A stretch of 47,862 nt of DNA from an uncultured Prevotellaceae bacterium (GTDB lineage Bacteria > Bacteroidota > Bacteroidia > Bacteroidales > Bacteroidaceae): positions 1-47,862 of the forward strand of contig CADCBZ010000011.1 of NCBI GenBank assembly GCA_902799765.1, in the 5' to 3' direction. The notes below the pieces were generated by a model that was not told the DNA's origin, searched no databases, and saw only the letters and a program-made list of their open reading frames with translations. The position numbers were made by a program, and so were the translations under genes. Shown in pieces: positions 32,564-42,759 of the stretch; positions within the stretch are counted from its first letter, which is position 1; every line of letters starts with the position of its first letter.

Positions 32564-33694
32564 CTAAAAAATCTTTCTGTAACAACGATGACGACGGTGC
32601 TGGATGGCTTCCAGATACTGCCACTGCGAGAGCACCCCCTCGTTGGTCTCCATCTGCGGACCCGTCTCTGCCCATTCGAAATTGTAACGCTGGAACCAGC
32701 GGATCAGGTCGTCGAAGATCAGGGCATTGGCACCCTTACCACGGTATTCAGGCGACACGCCGATCAGCAACAGATCCACAATGGGGGTCTTATGCCACTT
32801 CAGGATCTTAAGCAGATGCCACCAGCCGAAGGGGAAGAGGCGTCCGTCGCGTGTCTTCTGCAGGGCTCGTGAGAAGGAGGGGAATGTGATGCCGAAGCCC
32901 ACAATCTTGTCGCCATCCATGACGGCAGTCACCAGATTCAGGTCGGCAATCTTGATATAGTCGTTGACGAGTTTCTCAATCTGACGATCTGATAGTTGGC
33001 TGAAACCATACAGATCCTTATACGTGGCATTCAACAGGTCGAACAGTTTCTTACCATAGCCTTCTTCGATCAACTCATGACGGGTGAACTTATGCACCCG
33101 CAGACCGTAACGGCTCTTGACCAGTTCGGTGATCTTGGAAAACTTATCGGGCACCTTCTCTGGCACCTTGACCTTCAGTTCCACGTAGTCGTTATCCTTC
33201 TTAAACCCTTCCATGCGTTCCATGTGCTGCGGGTAGTATGGATAGTTATAGTTGATATACATTGTGGCCAGCTGGTCGAAGCCCTCGATAAGCATACCCT
33301 CACGGTCGGTATCGATAAAGCCCAACGGACCGGCTATCTCTGACATGCCCCGTTCACGGCCCCAATCCTCTACTGCCTTCAACAAGGCCGTGGAGACCTC
33401 GAAGTCGTCGATGAAGTCGAACCATCCGAAGCGCACCTGATTACAGTTCCAGCGCTTGTTGGCACGGTGGTTGATGATAGCCGCCACACGACCAACGATC
33501 TTCTCATCCCGATACGCCAGGAAGTAGGCCGACTCGCAACACTCGAATGACGGGTTCTTGTCGGAACGTAAGGTGGCCATCTCATCGAAATAGAGAAAAG
33601 GCACCGCATGGTCGTTTCCTCGGTACAGATCGTAGTAGAACTGTACGAATTGTTGAAGTTGCTTTTTATTCTTTACCTGACGTATCTCAATCAT
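32564..33694 (-). CDS. GNAT-fold N-acetyltransferase-like protein
   Basis: 376 residues from MIEIRQVKNKKQLQQFVQF; two further ATGs lie within 12 bp upstream. The acetyl-CoA-binding motif A of the GNAT fold is visible near the C-terminus (LLLIGVSPEYRGKGANALIF). The N-terminal half (FVQFYYDLYRGND, AIINHRANKR, VRFGWFDFIDD, AGPLGFIDTDREGMLIEGFD) is typical of a Bacteroidota family of about 375 residues annotated only as GNAT acetyltransferase. Substrate unknown. It is the first gene of the four-gene run with MgtC and the two GH43 genes. Confidence 0.82.
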   Translation of the reverse strand: MIEIRQVKNKKQLQQFVQFYYDLYRGNDHAVPFLYFDEMATLRSDKNPSFECCESAYFLAYRDEKIVGRVAAIINHRANKRWNCNQVRFGWFDFIDDFEVSTALLKAVEDWGRERGMSEIAGPLGFIDTDREGMLIEGFDQLATMYINYNYPYYPQHMERMEGFKKDNDYVELKVKVPEKVPDKFSKITELVKSRYGLRVHKFTRHELIEEGYGKKLFDLLNATYKDLYGFSQLSDRQIEKLVNDYIKIADLNLVTAVMDGDKIVGFGITFPSFSRALQKTRDGRLFPFGWWHLLKILKWHKTPIVDLLLIGVSPEYRGKGANALIFDDLIRWFQRYNFEWAETGPQMETNEGVLSQWQYLEAIQHRRHRCYRKIF

Positions 33695-33738
33695 GATCAT
33701 TAGCAATTAATCACAAACGATCCTATTCCAATTTGCTG

Positions 33739-33746
33739 CAAAGGTA
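33739..33746 (-). promoter_or_regulatory. -7 box of the GNAT/MgtC/GH43 operon
   Basis: TACCTTTG on the minus strand, 44 bp before the ATG. No clear TTTG at 19-22 bp; the nearest TTG is 23 bp upstream. Confidence 0.6.
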
Positions 33747-33789
33747 CAAATTAATCTGCATTAGTGATTCAATCGGCTATTAAATAATG

Positions 33790-35697
33790 TTAAGCAAGCG
33801 CATCGATGTATTCGTAGAGCTTCCGATAGAAAGGATGACGGGTCATGGTGGAGGCATCTCCTAAGATGATGAGCTTCATACGGGCACGGGTGATGGCCAC
33901 GTTCATACGGCGCAAGTCGCGCAGGAAACCGATCTGTCCTTCGTCGTTGGCCCTGACCAGAGAGATCAGGATGATGTCGCGCTCCTGACCTTGGAAACCA
34001 TCTACGGTATTCACGCTGATCAGGTGGCGGTAGGGTTTAAAGAATTCCTTGTTCTTCAGTTGGCGGCGCAGATATTGTACCTGTGCCCGATAGGGGGAGA
34101 TGACGCCGACATCCAGTCGTTCGTCTAAGATGCGGGCCTTACCGATCTTCTCGAAATATTGCTCCAAGGCCAACAGGGTCAGTTCTGCCTCCGCCTTGTT
34201 GATTCGGCCGAAGCTCTCGCCGACAAAGGTCTCTTTAAAGGTGATGTCACTGTCCTCGGGGAGTTCAAACTGAGAAGTGTCGATCCAGGTCATGGGAATG
34301 TCGAGGTCGAGGATGCTGCGGAACTTTACTTCCGGTGCACTCTCCACCTGATTGCCATAGAACCAGTCGGAGGAGAAACGCATGATCTCCTCGTTCATAC
34401 GGTACTGCATCTTCAACAGGGTAACCACCTCGGGCTTGTTTTCCGCAATCCGCTCCATCAGTGTCTTGCCGAGTCCGGCCTTCAGGGCTTCAAAGCTCTT
34501 CACGGTCGGAGGCAGCTGACAGTGGTCGCCCGCCAGGATGACACGTGACACCCGTCGGATGGGAATCCAACAGGCAGCCTCCAGTGCCTGGGCAGCCTCG
34601 TCGATAAACAAGGTTCCGAACTTCTGCCCTTCCAGCAGACGGTTGGCTGAGCCCACGAGGGTACAGGCGATGACACGGGCTTCACCAAATAGTTGGGCAT
34701 TGATGCGCACCTCCAGTTCTGTCGCCCGTTCCTTCAGACGATCCAGTTTCTGGTGGTATTTGTCGTCCCGTCGTTTCCGTTGGGCACGGAGCTCACGGAT
34801 GGCCTTTCGGATAGCCCACAGCTGGTCGTAGTCGGGATGGGCCTCGAAACGGCGCTCATAGGTGAAGGAGAGCATCTTATCGTTCACGCGTGTGGGATTA
34901 CCGATACGCAGCACGTTGACGCCGCGATCCACCAGCTTCTCTGAGATCCAATCCACCGCCATGTTACTCTGTGCACAGACCAGTACCTGGTTCTCTCGTC
35001 GCAGCGTCTCGTAGATGGCTTCCACGAGCGTGGTTGTCTTACCCGTTCCCGGAGGACCATGGACAATCGCCACATCCTTGGCCCGCAGTACTTTGTTTAC
35101 CGCCGCTTCCTGAGTTGCATTCAGATAGGGTAAATGGATGTCGGCAAAACTAAAGGTCTCGGCCTGTTGATGCGAATAGAACAGGTCGCGCAGATAGCCT
35201 AACCTGCCTTTGGCCTTCATCACACGGTCGAGAGCGTCGAACATCATCTTATAGCTGGTCTCATCGAAGAACAGCTGTACCCCGACGTTCTCGGCGCCCT
35301 GCACGTCGATGAGCTGACCGTTGTCGGGAACGGCGATCACCATCCTGTCGCCATCGACATAGCTCACGGTGGCGGTGAAGGGGAAGTAATGGATGCTAGC
35401 TTGACTGGTCTGACTGGCTTTGGTAGCAAAGAATACCACGGGTTTCCCGAACTCGAAGTTATGTTCTATCTCCTCGTCGCCCTGGCGGAACACCTCTACC
35501 ACCAACTGGTTCAGGGAATTATAATAGCTTTTGCCCATCTTCAGGGGATACCAGGCATCACCGCGCTTCACCTTCCGCTGCAGCCCCATCTCTTCGGTCT
35601 GCTTACGGAAGGCTTCCTTCTCGGCCTGATACTCCATCTGGAGCAGCAGCCGTTGCTGTTGGAGTGCCAAAATGGGCGAAACTTGTTGATTTTCCAT
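33790..35697 (-). CDS. SF1B Upf1/IGHMBP2-like DNA/RNA helicase
   Basis: 635 residues, start at MENQQVSPIL. The helicase motifs are complete: Walker A GPPGTGKTTTLVEA, Q-rich motif CAQSNMAVDWISEKL, DEAAQALEAACW (motif II), LAGDHCQLPPTV (motif III), MQYRMNEEIMRFSS (motif IV), NTVDGFQGQERDIILISLVR (motif V) and MNVAITRARMKLIILGD (motif VI). The N-terminal 190 residues hold a charged helix and the beta-barrel-like domain usual for IGHMBP2-type (TIGR00376) enzymes. It likely unwinds nucleic acid 5'-3'; the cellular role in bacteria is not established. Divergent from the pyridoxamine kinase. Confidence 0.9.
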   Translation of the reverse strand: MENQQVSPILALQQQRLLLQMEYQAEKEAFRKQTEEMGLQRKVKRGDAWYPLKMGKSYYNSLNQLVVEVFRQGDEEIEHNFEFGKPVVFFATKASQTSQASIHYFPFTATVSYVDGDRMVIAVPDNGQLIDVQGAENVGVQLFFDETSYKMMFDALDRVMKAKGRLGYLRDLFYSHQQAETFSFADIHLPYLNATQEAAVNKVLRAKDVAIVHGPPGTGKTTTLVEAIYETLRRENQVLVCAQSNMAVDWISEKLVDRGVNVLRIGNPTRVNDKMLSFTYERRFEAHPDYDQLWAIRKAIRELRAQRKRRDDKYHQKLDRLKERATELEVRINAQLFGEARVIACTLVGSANRLLEGQKFGTLFIDEAAQALEAACWIPIRRVSRVILAGDHCQLPPTVKSFEALKAGLGKTLMERIAENKPEVVTLLKMQYRMNEEIMRFSSDWFYGNQVESAPEVKFRSILDLDIPMTWIDTSQFELPEDSDITFKETFVGESFGRINKAEAELTLLALEQYFEKIGKARILDERLDVGVISPYRAQVQYLRRQLKNKEFFKPYRHLISVNTVDGFQGQERDIILISLVRANDEGQIGFLRDLRRMNVAITRARMKLIILGDASTMTRHPFYRKLYEYIDALA

Positions 35698-35699
35698 AA

Positions 35700-35742
35700 T
35701 TGGCTGCAAAGTTACAAAAAATATTCGTAACTTTGCAGCCAA
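35700..35742. promoter_or_regulatory. Symmetric divergent promoter (16-bp perfect inverted repeat)
   Basis: TTGGCTGCAAAGTTAC (35700-35715) and GTAACTTTGCAGCCAA (35727-35742) are perfect reverse complements with an 11-nt AT-rich spacer. Each arm contains one TAACTTTG box, facing outward: 35714-35707 for the helicase and 35728-35735 for the kinase. Leaders are very short (about 10-18 nt). Confidence 0.8.
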
Positions 35743-35752
35743 ATTCATTAAA

Positions 35753-36592
35753 ATGAAACAAATACTGTTAATAAACGACGTTGTAGGTTATGGGAAAGTG
35801 GGCATGGGTGCCATGCTTCCGATTCTCTCTTACCTGGGCATTCCGACATACAGTCTGCCCACCGCACTCGTGTCGAATACACTGAATTACGGCAAGTTTA
35901 ATATCCAGGATACCACCGAATATATAAAAGGTACGTTACCAGTTTGGAAGGAACTGGGTTTCTCGTTTGATGCCATCTGCACCGGTCTGATGTTCAGTGA
36001 AGAACAGGCCAAGCTCGTGGCAAGCTATTGCGAGGAGCAGGGCAAGAACGGAACAACGGTCTTTGTCGATCCGATCCTTGGTGACGGCGGACAGCTTTAT
36101 AATGGTGTGACCGAGCGTCAGGTGGAACTGATGCGTGAGATGGTGGCTGTGGCTCATCTGACCTTCCCGAACTATACCGAGGCCTGTTACCTGACTGGCA
36201 CTCGTATCAAGTCAGGCAGTATCAGTTGGGAAGAGGCAGGCGACCTGCTCGACAAGCTGAGGGATATGGGCAGTAAGTCAGCATTGATTACCAGTTGTAA
36301 GATCGACGGTCATAACTCCGTGGCAGGCTATAACCATTTTAACGACAACTATTTCCATCTGGACTATCACGAGATCCCTGGTCTTTTCCATGGTACGGGC
36401 GACATCTTCTCTGCTGTTCTCATCGGTCATCTGTTGAATGGGGAGCCACTGAAAAGCAGCACCCGTCAGGCGATGGATACCGTCTTCCGTATGATTGAAC
36501 GTTATAGTGATACCGATGACAAAAATCGAGGCATCCCTGTAGAGAAATGCCTCGACCTTTTATCGTTAGAAGATGATCTTGGAGAGCGGTAA
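35753..36592 (+). CDS. Pyridoxamine/pyridoxal kinase (PdxK/PdxY type)
   Basis: 279 residues of the ribokinase superfamily. It phosphorylates B6 vitamers in the pyridoxal 5'-phosphate salvage pathway. Visible features: ALLINDVVGYGKVGMGA-type N-terminus with the GYG segment, LPTALVSNTLNYG, VDPILGDGG and the anion hole/catalytic base FHGTGDIFSA with Asp217. Length is normal. Its 3' end overlaps the convergent cytidylate-kinase-like gene by 27 bp, so the transcripts are partly complementary. Confidence 0.88.
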   Translation: MKQILLINDVVGYGKVGMGAMLPILSYLGIPTYSLPTALVSNTLNYGKFNIQDTTEYIKGTLPVWKELGFSFDAICTGLMFSEEQAKLVASYCEEQGKNGTTVFVDPILGDGGQLYNGVTERQVELMREMVAVAHLTFPNYTEACYLTGTRIKSGSISWEEAGDLLDKLRDMGSKSALITSCKIDGHNSVAGYNHFNDNYFHLDYHEIPGLFHGTGDIFSAVLIGHLLNGEPLKSSTRQAMDTVFRMIERYSDTDDKNRGIPVEKCLDLLSLEDDLGER

Positions 36593-37228
36593 CTTCAGAT
36601 AGTGGATAATCATCTCCACGATCTCGTCCTCTGAGTGATCGTCAGCATTGATCACGAGGTCGTAGTTACGGGTGTCATAACGGGAAGAACCTGTGTATTT
36701 CTTCACATAGTTCTCACGGCCCTCATCCACCTCCTTGATAATGGCTTCGGCCTCTTCCGCAGTGATGTTATTTTTCTTCATCACTCTCTCTATGCGGCGC
36801 TCCATGGAAGCCTGGATCAGGACGCTCAGATGGTTGGGATGATCGCGGAAAATATAGAAGCCGCTACGACCGGCGATGACGCATGAGCCGTCGGCAGCAA
36901 TAGCCTTCAGGATTTCCGTCTCTGCTTTAAAAATATCGTCGGTAATCAGGAAGTCCGGCATGGAGGCATAGTCGGGGATTACGCGGGGGGCCACGTAATT
37001 AGGCATCATCATGATGCTACGCTTGAATTCTGCCCACCAGTTGTGCTCCTGTCCTTTCAGTCGCTCAATCTCATCTGTGGTGAGACCATACTTCTTTTTC
37101 AGCTCCTGGATAAGCGCCTTGTCATAGAAAGGCACCTCAAGCCGCTTGGCCAGTTTCTCGCCGACCGTTCTACCGCCGGAACCAAGTTCACGGTTGATTG
37201 TAATTACAAAAACTTCGTCCTGTTTCAT
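36566..37228 (-). CDS. Cytidylate kinase-like family protein
   Basis: 220 residues. The P-loop-like segment NRELGSGGRTVGEKLAKRL and VPFYDKALIQEL are the hallmark of the 'cytidylate kinase-like family' (AAK6/Cmk-like 2), with IAGRSGFYIFRDHPN and RYDTRNYDLVINADD later on. Nucleoside monophosphate phosphorylation is presumed but unproven for this branch. Start MKQDEVFVITINREL was preferred to an upstream in-frame ATG that lies on the -7 box. Confidence 0.88.
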   Translation of the reverse strand: MKQDEVFVITINRELGSGGRTVGEKLAKRLEVPFYDKALIQELKKKYGLTTDEIERLKGQEHNWWAEFKRSIMMMPNYVAPRVIPDYASMPDFLITDDIFKAETEILKAIAADGSCVIAGRSGFYIFRDHPNHLSVLIQASMERRIERVMKKNNITAEEAEAIIKEVDEGRENYVKKYTGSSRYDTRNYDLVINADDHSEDEIVEMIIHYLKLPLSKIIF

Positions 37229-37252
37229 CTTGTTTGATTGGTTAGTGCTCTG

Positions 37253-37260
37253 CAAAGTTA
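37253..37260 (-). promoter_or_regulatory. -7 box of the cytidylate kinase-like gene
   Basis: TAACTTTG on the minus strand, 24 bp before the ATG at 37228, which decides against the in-frame ATG at 37255. Confidence 0.6.
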
Positions 37261-37299
37261 AGCATTAATTCTGAAACAACGTATATTTTGAGGCATAAA

Positions 37300-37331
37300 T
37301 TTGCAAATTTAAGGAAAAGTTTGTATTTTTG
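37300..37331 (+). promoter_or_regulatory. Promoter of the pseudouridine synthase gene
   Basis: TTTG (37300-37303), 20-bp spacer, TATTTTTG (37324-37331). The ATG at 37339 is only 7 nt past the box, so the mRNA may be leaderless or use a slightly later start. Confidence 0.6.
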
Positions 37332-37338
37332 CCCAGTC

Positions 37339-38694
37339 ATGACGTGTGTTCACCCTTTGAAAACAAACTTGCCGAAGCCCGCGTATTTCACGGATCCTTT
37401 CTGCTATGAGCCTCACCCGTTGTGCCTGTTGGCGGCGGCGGAGGTGAAGCAGGAATTGGTGCGCATGCCGCTCACTGAGGGTAAGATGTTTGGGGTGCTG
37501 GTGGTGGAAGAAAGTGAAAAGCTGGGGTTCCTGGCAGCGTATTCCGGTCTGCTGGAAGGACGCAATGACTGGCCGTACTTCGTGCCGCCCGTCTTCGATG
37601 CCCAACAGCCTGACGGCTATTTCAAGACGAAGGAACGTGAGATATCTCTCACCTCTCACCTCTCTCCTCTCTCCACTAAAACCATGTCGCAGGAGCTGCA
37701 GCTGTGGCTCTTTCAACAATATCGGTTATTAAATGCCCGAGGCGAAACAAAGGATTTGGTGGAGGTGTGGCAGGACTATTACAATACACCCCGTATCCGT
37801 AGCAGATATCCATTACCACCAGGTGGAACGGGCGACTGCTGTGCCCCGAAGCTGTTGCAATATGCTTACCTCCATCACCTGACGCCCGTCTGTATGGCGG
37901 AGTTTTGGTGGGGGGAATCACCCAAGAGCCTGATCCGTCATCACGCACAGTTCTATCCCGCCTGTCGCGGGAAGTGCAAGCCGGTGCTGACCTGGATGCT
38001 ACAGGGACTTGATGTCGATCCCCATACGGATACAGCCGAAAACGCCCATCAGGAACCGACCATCATTTATGAAGACGAGGCGATGGCTGTGCTCAATAAA
38101 CCTGCAGGGATGCTGAGTGTGCCAGGAAAGACAGATGCCCCCTCCGTAGCCTCCTGGGCACAGGAACGCTGGCCCGGAGCGATGACCGTTCATCGGCTCG
38201 ACATGCAGACCTCGGGACTGATTGTCGTTGCGAAGACGATGGAAACCTACCGCCTGTTGCAGGAGCAGTTTGTAAACCGTACAGTCAAGAAACGATATAT
38301 TGCCATCGTAGAGGGCGTTCCTCAGGCAGAACATGGTATCATTGACCTTCCTCTTAGCAGCGATCCCTTGAACCGTCCGCTACAGATTGTGGATCACGAA
38401 AACGGGAAACGTGCCATCACAGAATATCGGATTCTTTCGTCCTCCCCGATGGGGAGGAGAAATATTGCTTTGATGGCATTGTGGCCCCATACGGGGCGTA
38501 CCCATCAGTTGCGGATGCACTGTGCCCATAGCGAAGGACTGGGTTGTCCCATCGTGGGCGATGAACTCTATGGCCGGAAGGCCGACCGCCTCTACCTGCA
38601 GGCGCAGGCCATCTCCTTCGTCCACCCAACGACAGGGAAGCGGATGCACCTTGAACTGCCCTATCCATTCGAACAGATTTTTCCCTATCAATAA
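37339..38694 (+). CDS. RluA-family RNA pseudouridine synthase with N-terminal extension
   Basis: 451 residues. The C-terminal 220 residues form the RluA catalytic domain: LNKPAGMLSVPGK, the active-site motif HRLDMQTSG with Asp288, KRYIAIVEG, and HTGRTHQLRMHC. The N-terminal part has a family-specific domain (FTDPFCYEPHPLCLLAAAEV, GYLGFLAAYSGLL-like) and a Cys-rich linker (PPGGTGDCCAPKLLQYAYL, AEFWWGESPKSLIRHHAQFY, CRGKCKPVL). Homologues I remember carry a long coiled coil between the two N-terminal parts; here that position holds a short stretch coded by CTCTCACC-type repeats (about 37645-37675). It probably modifies rRNA or tRNA; target unknown. Confidence 0.87.
   Translation: MTCVHPLKTNLPKPAYFTDPFCYEPHPLCLLAAAEVKQELVRMPLTEGKMFGVLVVEESEKLGFLAAYSGLLEGRNDWPYFVPPVFDAQQPDGYFKTKEREISLTSHLSPLSTKTMSQELQLWLFQQYRLLNARGETKDLVEVWQDYYNTPRIRSRYPLPPGGTGDCCAPKLLQYAYLHHLTPVCMAEFWWGESPKSLIRHHAQFYPACRGKCKPVLTWMLQGLDVDPHTDTAENAHQEPTIIYEDEAMAVLNKPAGMLSVPGKTDAPSVASWAQERWPGAMTVHRLDMQTSGLIVVAKTMETYRLLQEQFVNRTVKKRYIAIVEGVPQAEHGIIDLPLSSDPLNRPLQIVDHENGKRAITEYRILSSSPMGRRNIALMALWPHTGRTHQLRMHCAHSEGLGCPIVGDELYGRKADRLYLQAQAISFVHPTTGKRMHLELPYPFEQIFPYQ
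37645..37675 (+). repeat. In-frame CTCTCACC-type simple repeat within the pseudouridine synthase gene
   Basis: A pyrimidine-rich run of CTCTCAC/CTCTCTC units codes for a Ser/Thr/Leu/Pro stretch (LTSHLSPLST). It differs from the codon texture around it and replaces the expected coiled-coil segment. Confidence 0.55.
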
Positions 38695-38721
38695 ATATTA
38701 ACTCCTAAAAACAAAAAAGTT

Positions 38722-39027
38722 ATGGTTAAGCACATTATCCTCTGGACACTGAATCCAGAACTCTCTGAAGAAGAGAAGAAGCAGGTGAAGGCCGGTATCA
38801 AGGCAGGTTTGGAAGGTCTTATGGGCAAGGTTCCCGGACTCATCGACGTGAAAGTGATTATCGATGGTCGTCTGGCCTCGTCGAATGCCGATGTGATGCT
38901 CGACAGTACGCTGGAGAGTGAAGAGGCATTGAAAGGCTATGCCGTTCACCCCGAGCACGTAGCCGTTGCTAACGGAAAGGTTCGCCCCTATACCGTGCAG
39001 CGCTCTTGTCTCGATTTCGAGATCTAA
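38722..39027 (+). CDS. Dabb (stress-responsive A/B barrel) family protein
   Basis: 101 residues covering one Dabb domain: MVKHIILWTLNPELSEEEKK start, LEGLMGKVPGLIDVKV, and the family-typical end YAVHPEHVAVANGKVRPYTV then RSCLDFEI. Members form dimeric alpha/beta barrels of mostly unknown function. It lies 27 bp after the pseudouridine synthase and ends in a bidirectional terminator. Confidence 0.9.
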   Translation: MVKHIILWTLNPELSEEEKKQVKAGIKAGLEGLMGKVPGLIDVKVIIDGRLASSNADVMLDSTLESEEALKGYAVHPEHVAVANGKVRPYTVQRSCLDFEI

Positions 39028-39033
39028 AAACAA

Positions 39034-39063
39034 AATAACCCCCGCCAAACGGCGAGGGTTATT
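39034..39063. terminator. Bidirectional terminator between Dabb and GGGtGRT genes
   Basis: AATAACCCCCGCC (39034-39046), loop AAAC, GGCGAGGGTTATT (39051-39063), with one mismatched pair; A-rich before and T-rich after, so it can work on both strands for the convergent genes. Confidence 0.8.
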
Positions 39064-39084
39064 TATTTTATCAAGCAAAAGTGA

Positions 39085-40101
39085 TTACTTCTTGTTGATA
39101 GCCAGGTCGATAGCAACGGCTACAGATACAGTAGCACCTACCATCGGGTTGTTACCCATACCCAGGAAGCCCATCATCTCTACGTGAGCAGGAACTGAAG
39201 AAGAACCTGCGAACTGAGCGTCAGAGTGCATACGACCCAGGGTGTCGGTCATACCGTAAGAAGCGGGACCGGCAGCCATGTTATCCGGGTGCAGGGTACG
39301 ACCTGTACCACCACCGGAAGCTACTGAGAAGTAAGGCTTGCCAGCGAGCACGCGCTCCTTCTTGTAAGTACCGGCTACGGGGTGCTGGAAACGGGTGGGG
39401 TTGGTAGAGTTACCAGTGATGGAGACGTCAACGTTCTCCTTCCACAGGATAGCTACACCCTCACGTACGTCGTCAGCGCCATAGCACTTAACCTTCAGAC
39501 GGCTAGGATTGTTTCCGTAAGGAACCTCCTTAACCACAGCCAGATCACCAGTGAAGTAATCGAACTTGGTCTGTACATAGGTGAAACCGTTAATACGGCT
39601 GATGATCTGAGCAGCGTCCTTACCAAGACCGTTCAGGATCACGCGAAGGGGCTTCTGGCGCACCTTGTTGGCCATCTCGGCAATCTTGATGGCACCCTCG
39701 GCAGCAGCGAAGCTCTCGTGACCAGCCAGGAAAGCGAAGCACTCTGTCTCCTCACGGAGCAGACGAGCGGCGAGGTTACCGTGACCGATACCTACCTTAC
39801 GATCGTCGGCTACTGATCCGGGGATACAGAAGCTCTGCAGACCGATACCGATGGCCTCAGCAGCCTCGGCAGCTGTCTTCACACCCTTCTTGATGGCGAT
39901 AGCAGCACCACAAACATAAGCCCACTTGGCATTCTCGAAGCAGATCAGCTGTGTGTCCTCACACATCTGATAGGGATCGATACCAGCCTTTTCACAAATC
40001 TCATTGGCCTCCTCGATAGAGTTGATGCCATTCTCTTTCAGAGCAGCAAGAACCTGGTTGATACGGCGCTCCTGACTCTCAAACTGTACTTTTCTAATCA
40101 T
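39085..40101 (-). CDS. GGGtGRT protein
   Basis: 338 residues. The name-giving motif is present as ASGGGTGRTLHPDNMAAGPA, followed by MTDTLGRMHSDAQFAGSSSV and GMGNNPMVGATVSVAVAID. The N-terminal part (INQVLAALKENGINSIEEAN) is helical. The family is conserved in anaerobic Bacteroidota and Firmicutes and is nearly always next to an IscU-like scaffold, as here (14-bp gap). A role in Fe-S cluster handling is inferred from that linkage only; the reaction is unknown. The gene has strongly biased, regular codon use, suggesting high expression. Confidence 0.9.
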   Translation of the reverse strand: MIRKVQFESQERRINQVLAALKENGINSIEEANEICEKAGIDPYQMCEDTQLICFENAKWAYVCGAAIAIKKGVKTAAEAAEAIGIGLQSFCIPGSVADDRKVGIGHGNLAARLLREETECFAFLAGHESFAAAEGAIKIAEMANKVRQKPLRVILNGLGKDAAQIISRINGFTYVQTKFDYFTGDLAVVKEVPYGNNPSRLKVKCYGADDVREGVAILWKENVDVSITGNSTNPTRFQHPVAGTYKKERVLAGKPYFSVASGGGTGRTLHPDNMAAGPASYGMTDTLGRMHSDAQFAGSSSVPAHVEMMGFLGMGNNPMVGATVSVAVAIDLAINKK

Positions 40102-40115
40102 AGTCGTATCCTCCT

Positions 40116-40709
40116 TTATTCTTTACGTGGGTCAATACGTGGGTCAATAGCTTTCACTGCACCCTGCTCCTCGGTTGTGCGACCATAAGAGCCGGTGAAC
40201 TTCTTCAGAGCCTCGTTGGCATCCATGCCGTTCTTCACGGCCTCCATCATCTTGCCGAGGTGAACATACTCGTAACCGCAAACCTCGTTGTTGGCATCGA
40301 GGTACTGCTTGGTGATGTAACCCTCAGTCAGCTCCAGGTAACGTGTACCCTTAGCCACAGTGCCATAGAGTGTACCAGTCTGTGAGCGGAGACCCTTACC
40401 CAGGTCTTCCAGACCAGCACCGATAGCCAGACCGCCCTCAGAGAAAGCACTCTGTGTACGTCCGTAAACAATCTGCAGGAAGAGCTCGCGCATAGCGGTG
40501 TTGATAGCAATGATACCGTCCTTCACGTTCAGACTCAGCTTGCAGGCGCCCTGCTGAGGTGCGCACCAGCCGATACCGTGGGTATAACCAGAGATCTCCT
40601 TGATTTCCTTCACTGCAACCCACTTGCCCTCCTCGGGGATAGGTGCAGGTCCATGATAAGCGCCCTTACAAACGCTACACATGTTTTCAACTTCTTTAGA
40701 ATAAATCAT
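40116..40709 (-). CDS. Iron-sulfur cluster assembly scaffold-like protein (IscU/NifU-N type)
   Basis: 197 residues. Starts MIYSKEVENMCSVCKGAYHG and contains HGIGWCAPQQGACKLSLNV and LTEGYITKQYLDANNEVCGY; several conserved cysteines (C11, C14, and those in GWCAPQQGAC) could bind a cluster. This is the 'iron-sulfur cluster assembly scaffold protein' that precedes GGGtGRT genes. It would receive or hold Fe-S clusters in the cytoplasm, with GGGtGRT as its partner (inference from linkage). An internal ATG at 40682 is possible, but the longer start fits the family. Confidence 0.85.
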   Translation of the reverse strand: MIYSKEVENMCSVCKGAYHGPAPIPEEGKWVAVKEIKEISGYTHGIGWCAPQQGACKLSLNVKDGIIAINTAMRELFLQIVYGRTQSAFSEGGLAIGAGLEDLGKGLRSQTGTLYGTVAKGTRYLELTEGYITKQYLDANNEVCGYEYVHLGKMMEAVKNGMDANEALKKFTGSYGRTTEEQGAVKAIDPRIDPRKE

Positions 40710-40738
40710 TGATAATAAAATATAAATAAGACGTTAAA

Positions 40739-40746
40739 CAAATATA
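40739..40746 (-). promoter_or_regulatory. -7 box of the scaffold/GGGtGRT operon
   Basis: TATATTTG on the minus strand, 29 bp before the ATG. The -33 region is unclear. Confidence 0.55.
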
Positions 40747-40890
40747 TAATTTTCCCTTTCGGCCTTAAACTTCATTAGTGGCGTACAAAATTACTCGTTT
40801 TTTATGAACATTCCAAGTGTTCTTCTGTCTATTTAGAGATTATTAACATCAAAAATCGGTTTATAGCGGATTTTATTCCCCCTTTTTTTG

Positions 40891-40898
40891 TATTTTTG
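40891..40898 (+). promoter_or_regulatory. -7 box of the C_GCAxxG_C_C/enolase unit
   Basis: TATTTTTG, 19 bp before a GTG start. A TTTG abuts the box and no good -33 element is seen at the usual distance. Confidence 0.55.
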
Positions 40899-40917
40899 CA
40901 ACTAAATATAGCAAACA

Positions 40918-42746
<1,829 letters not shown>

Positions 42747-42759
42747 AACAGCTATCAAT

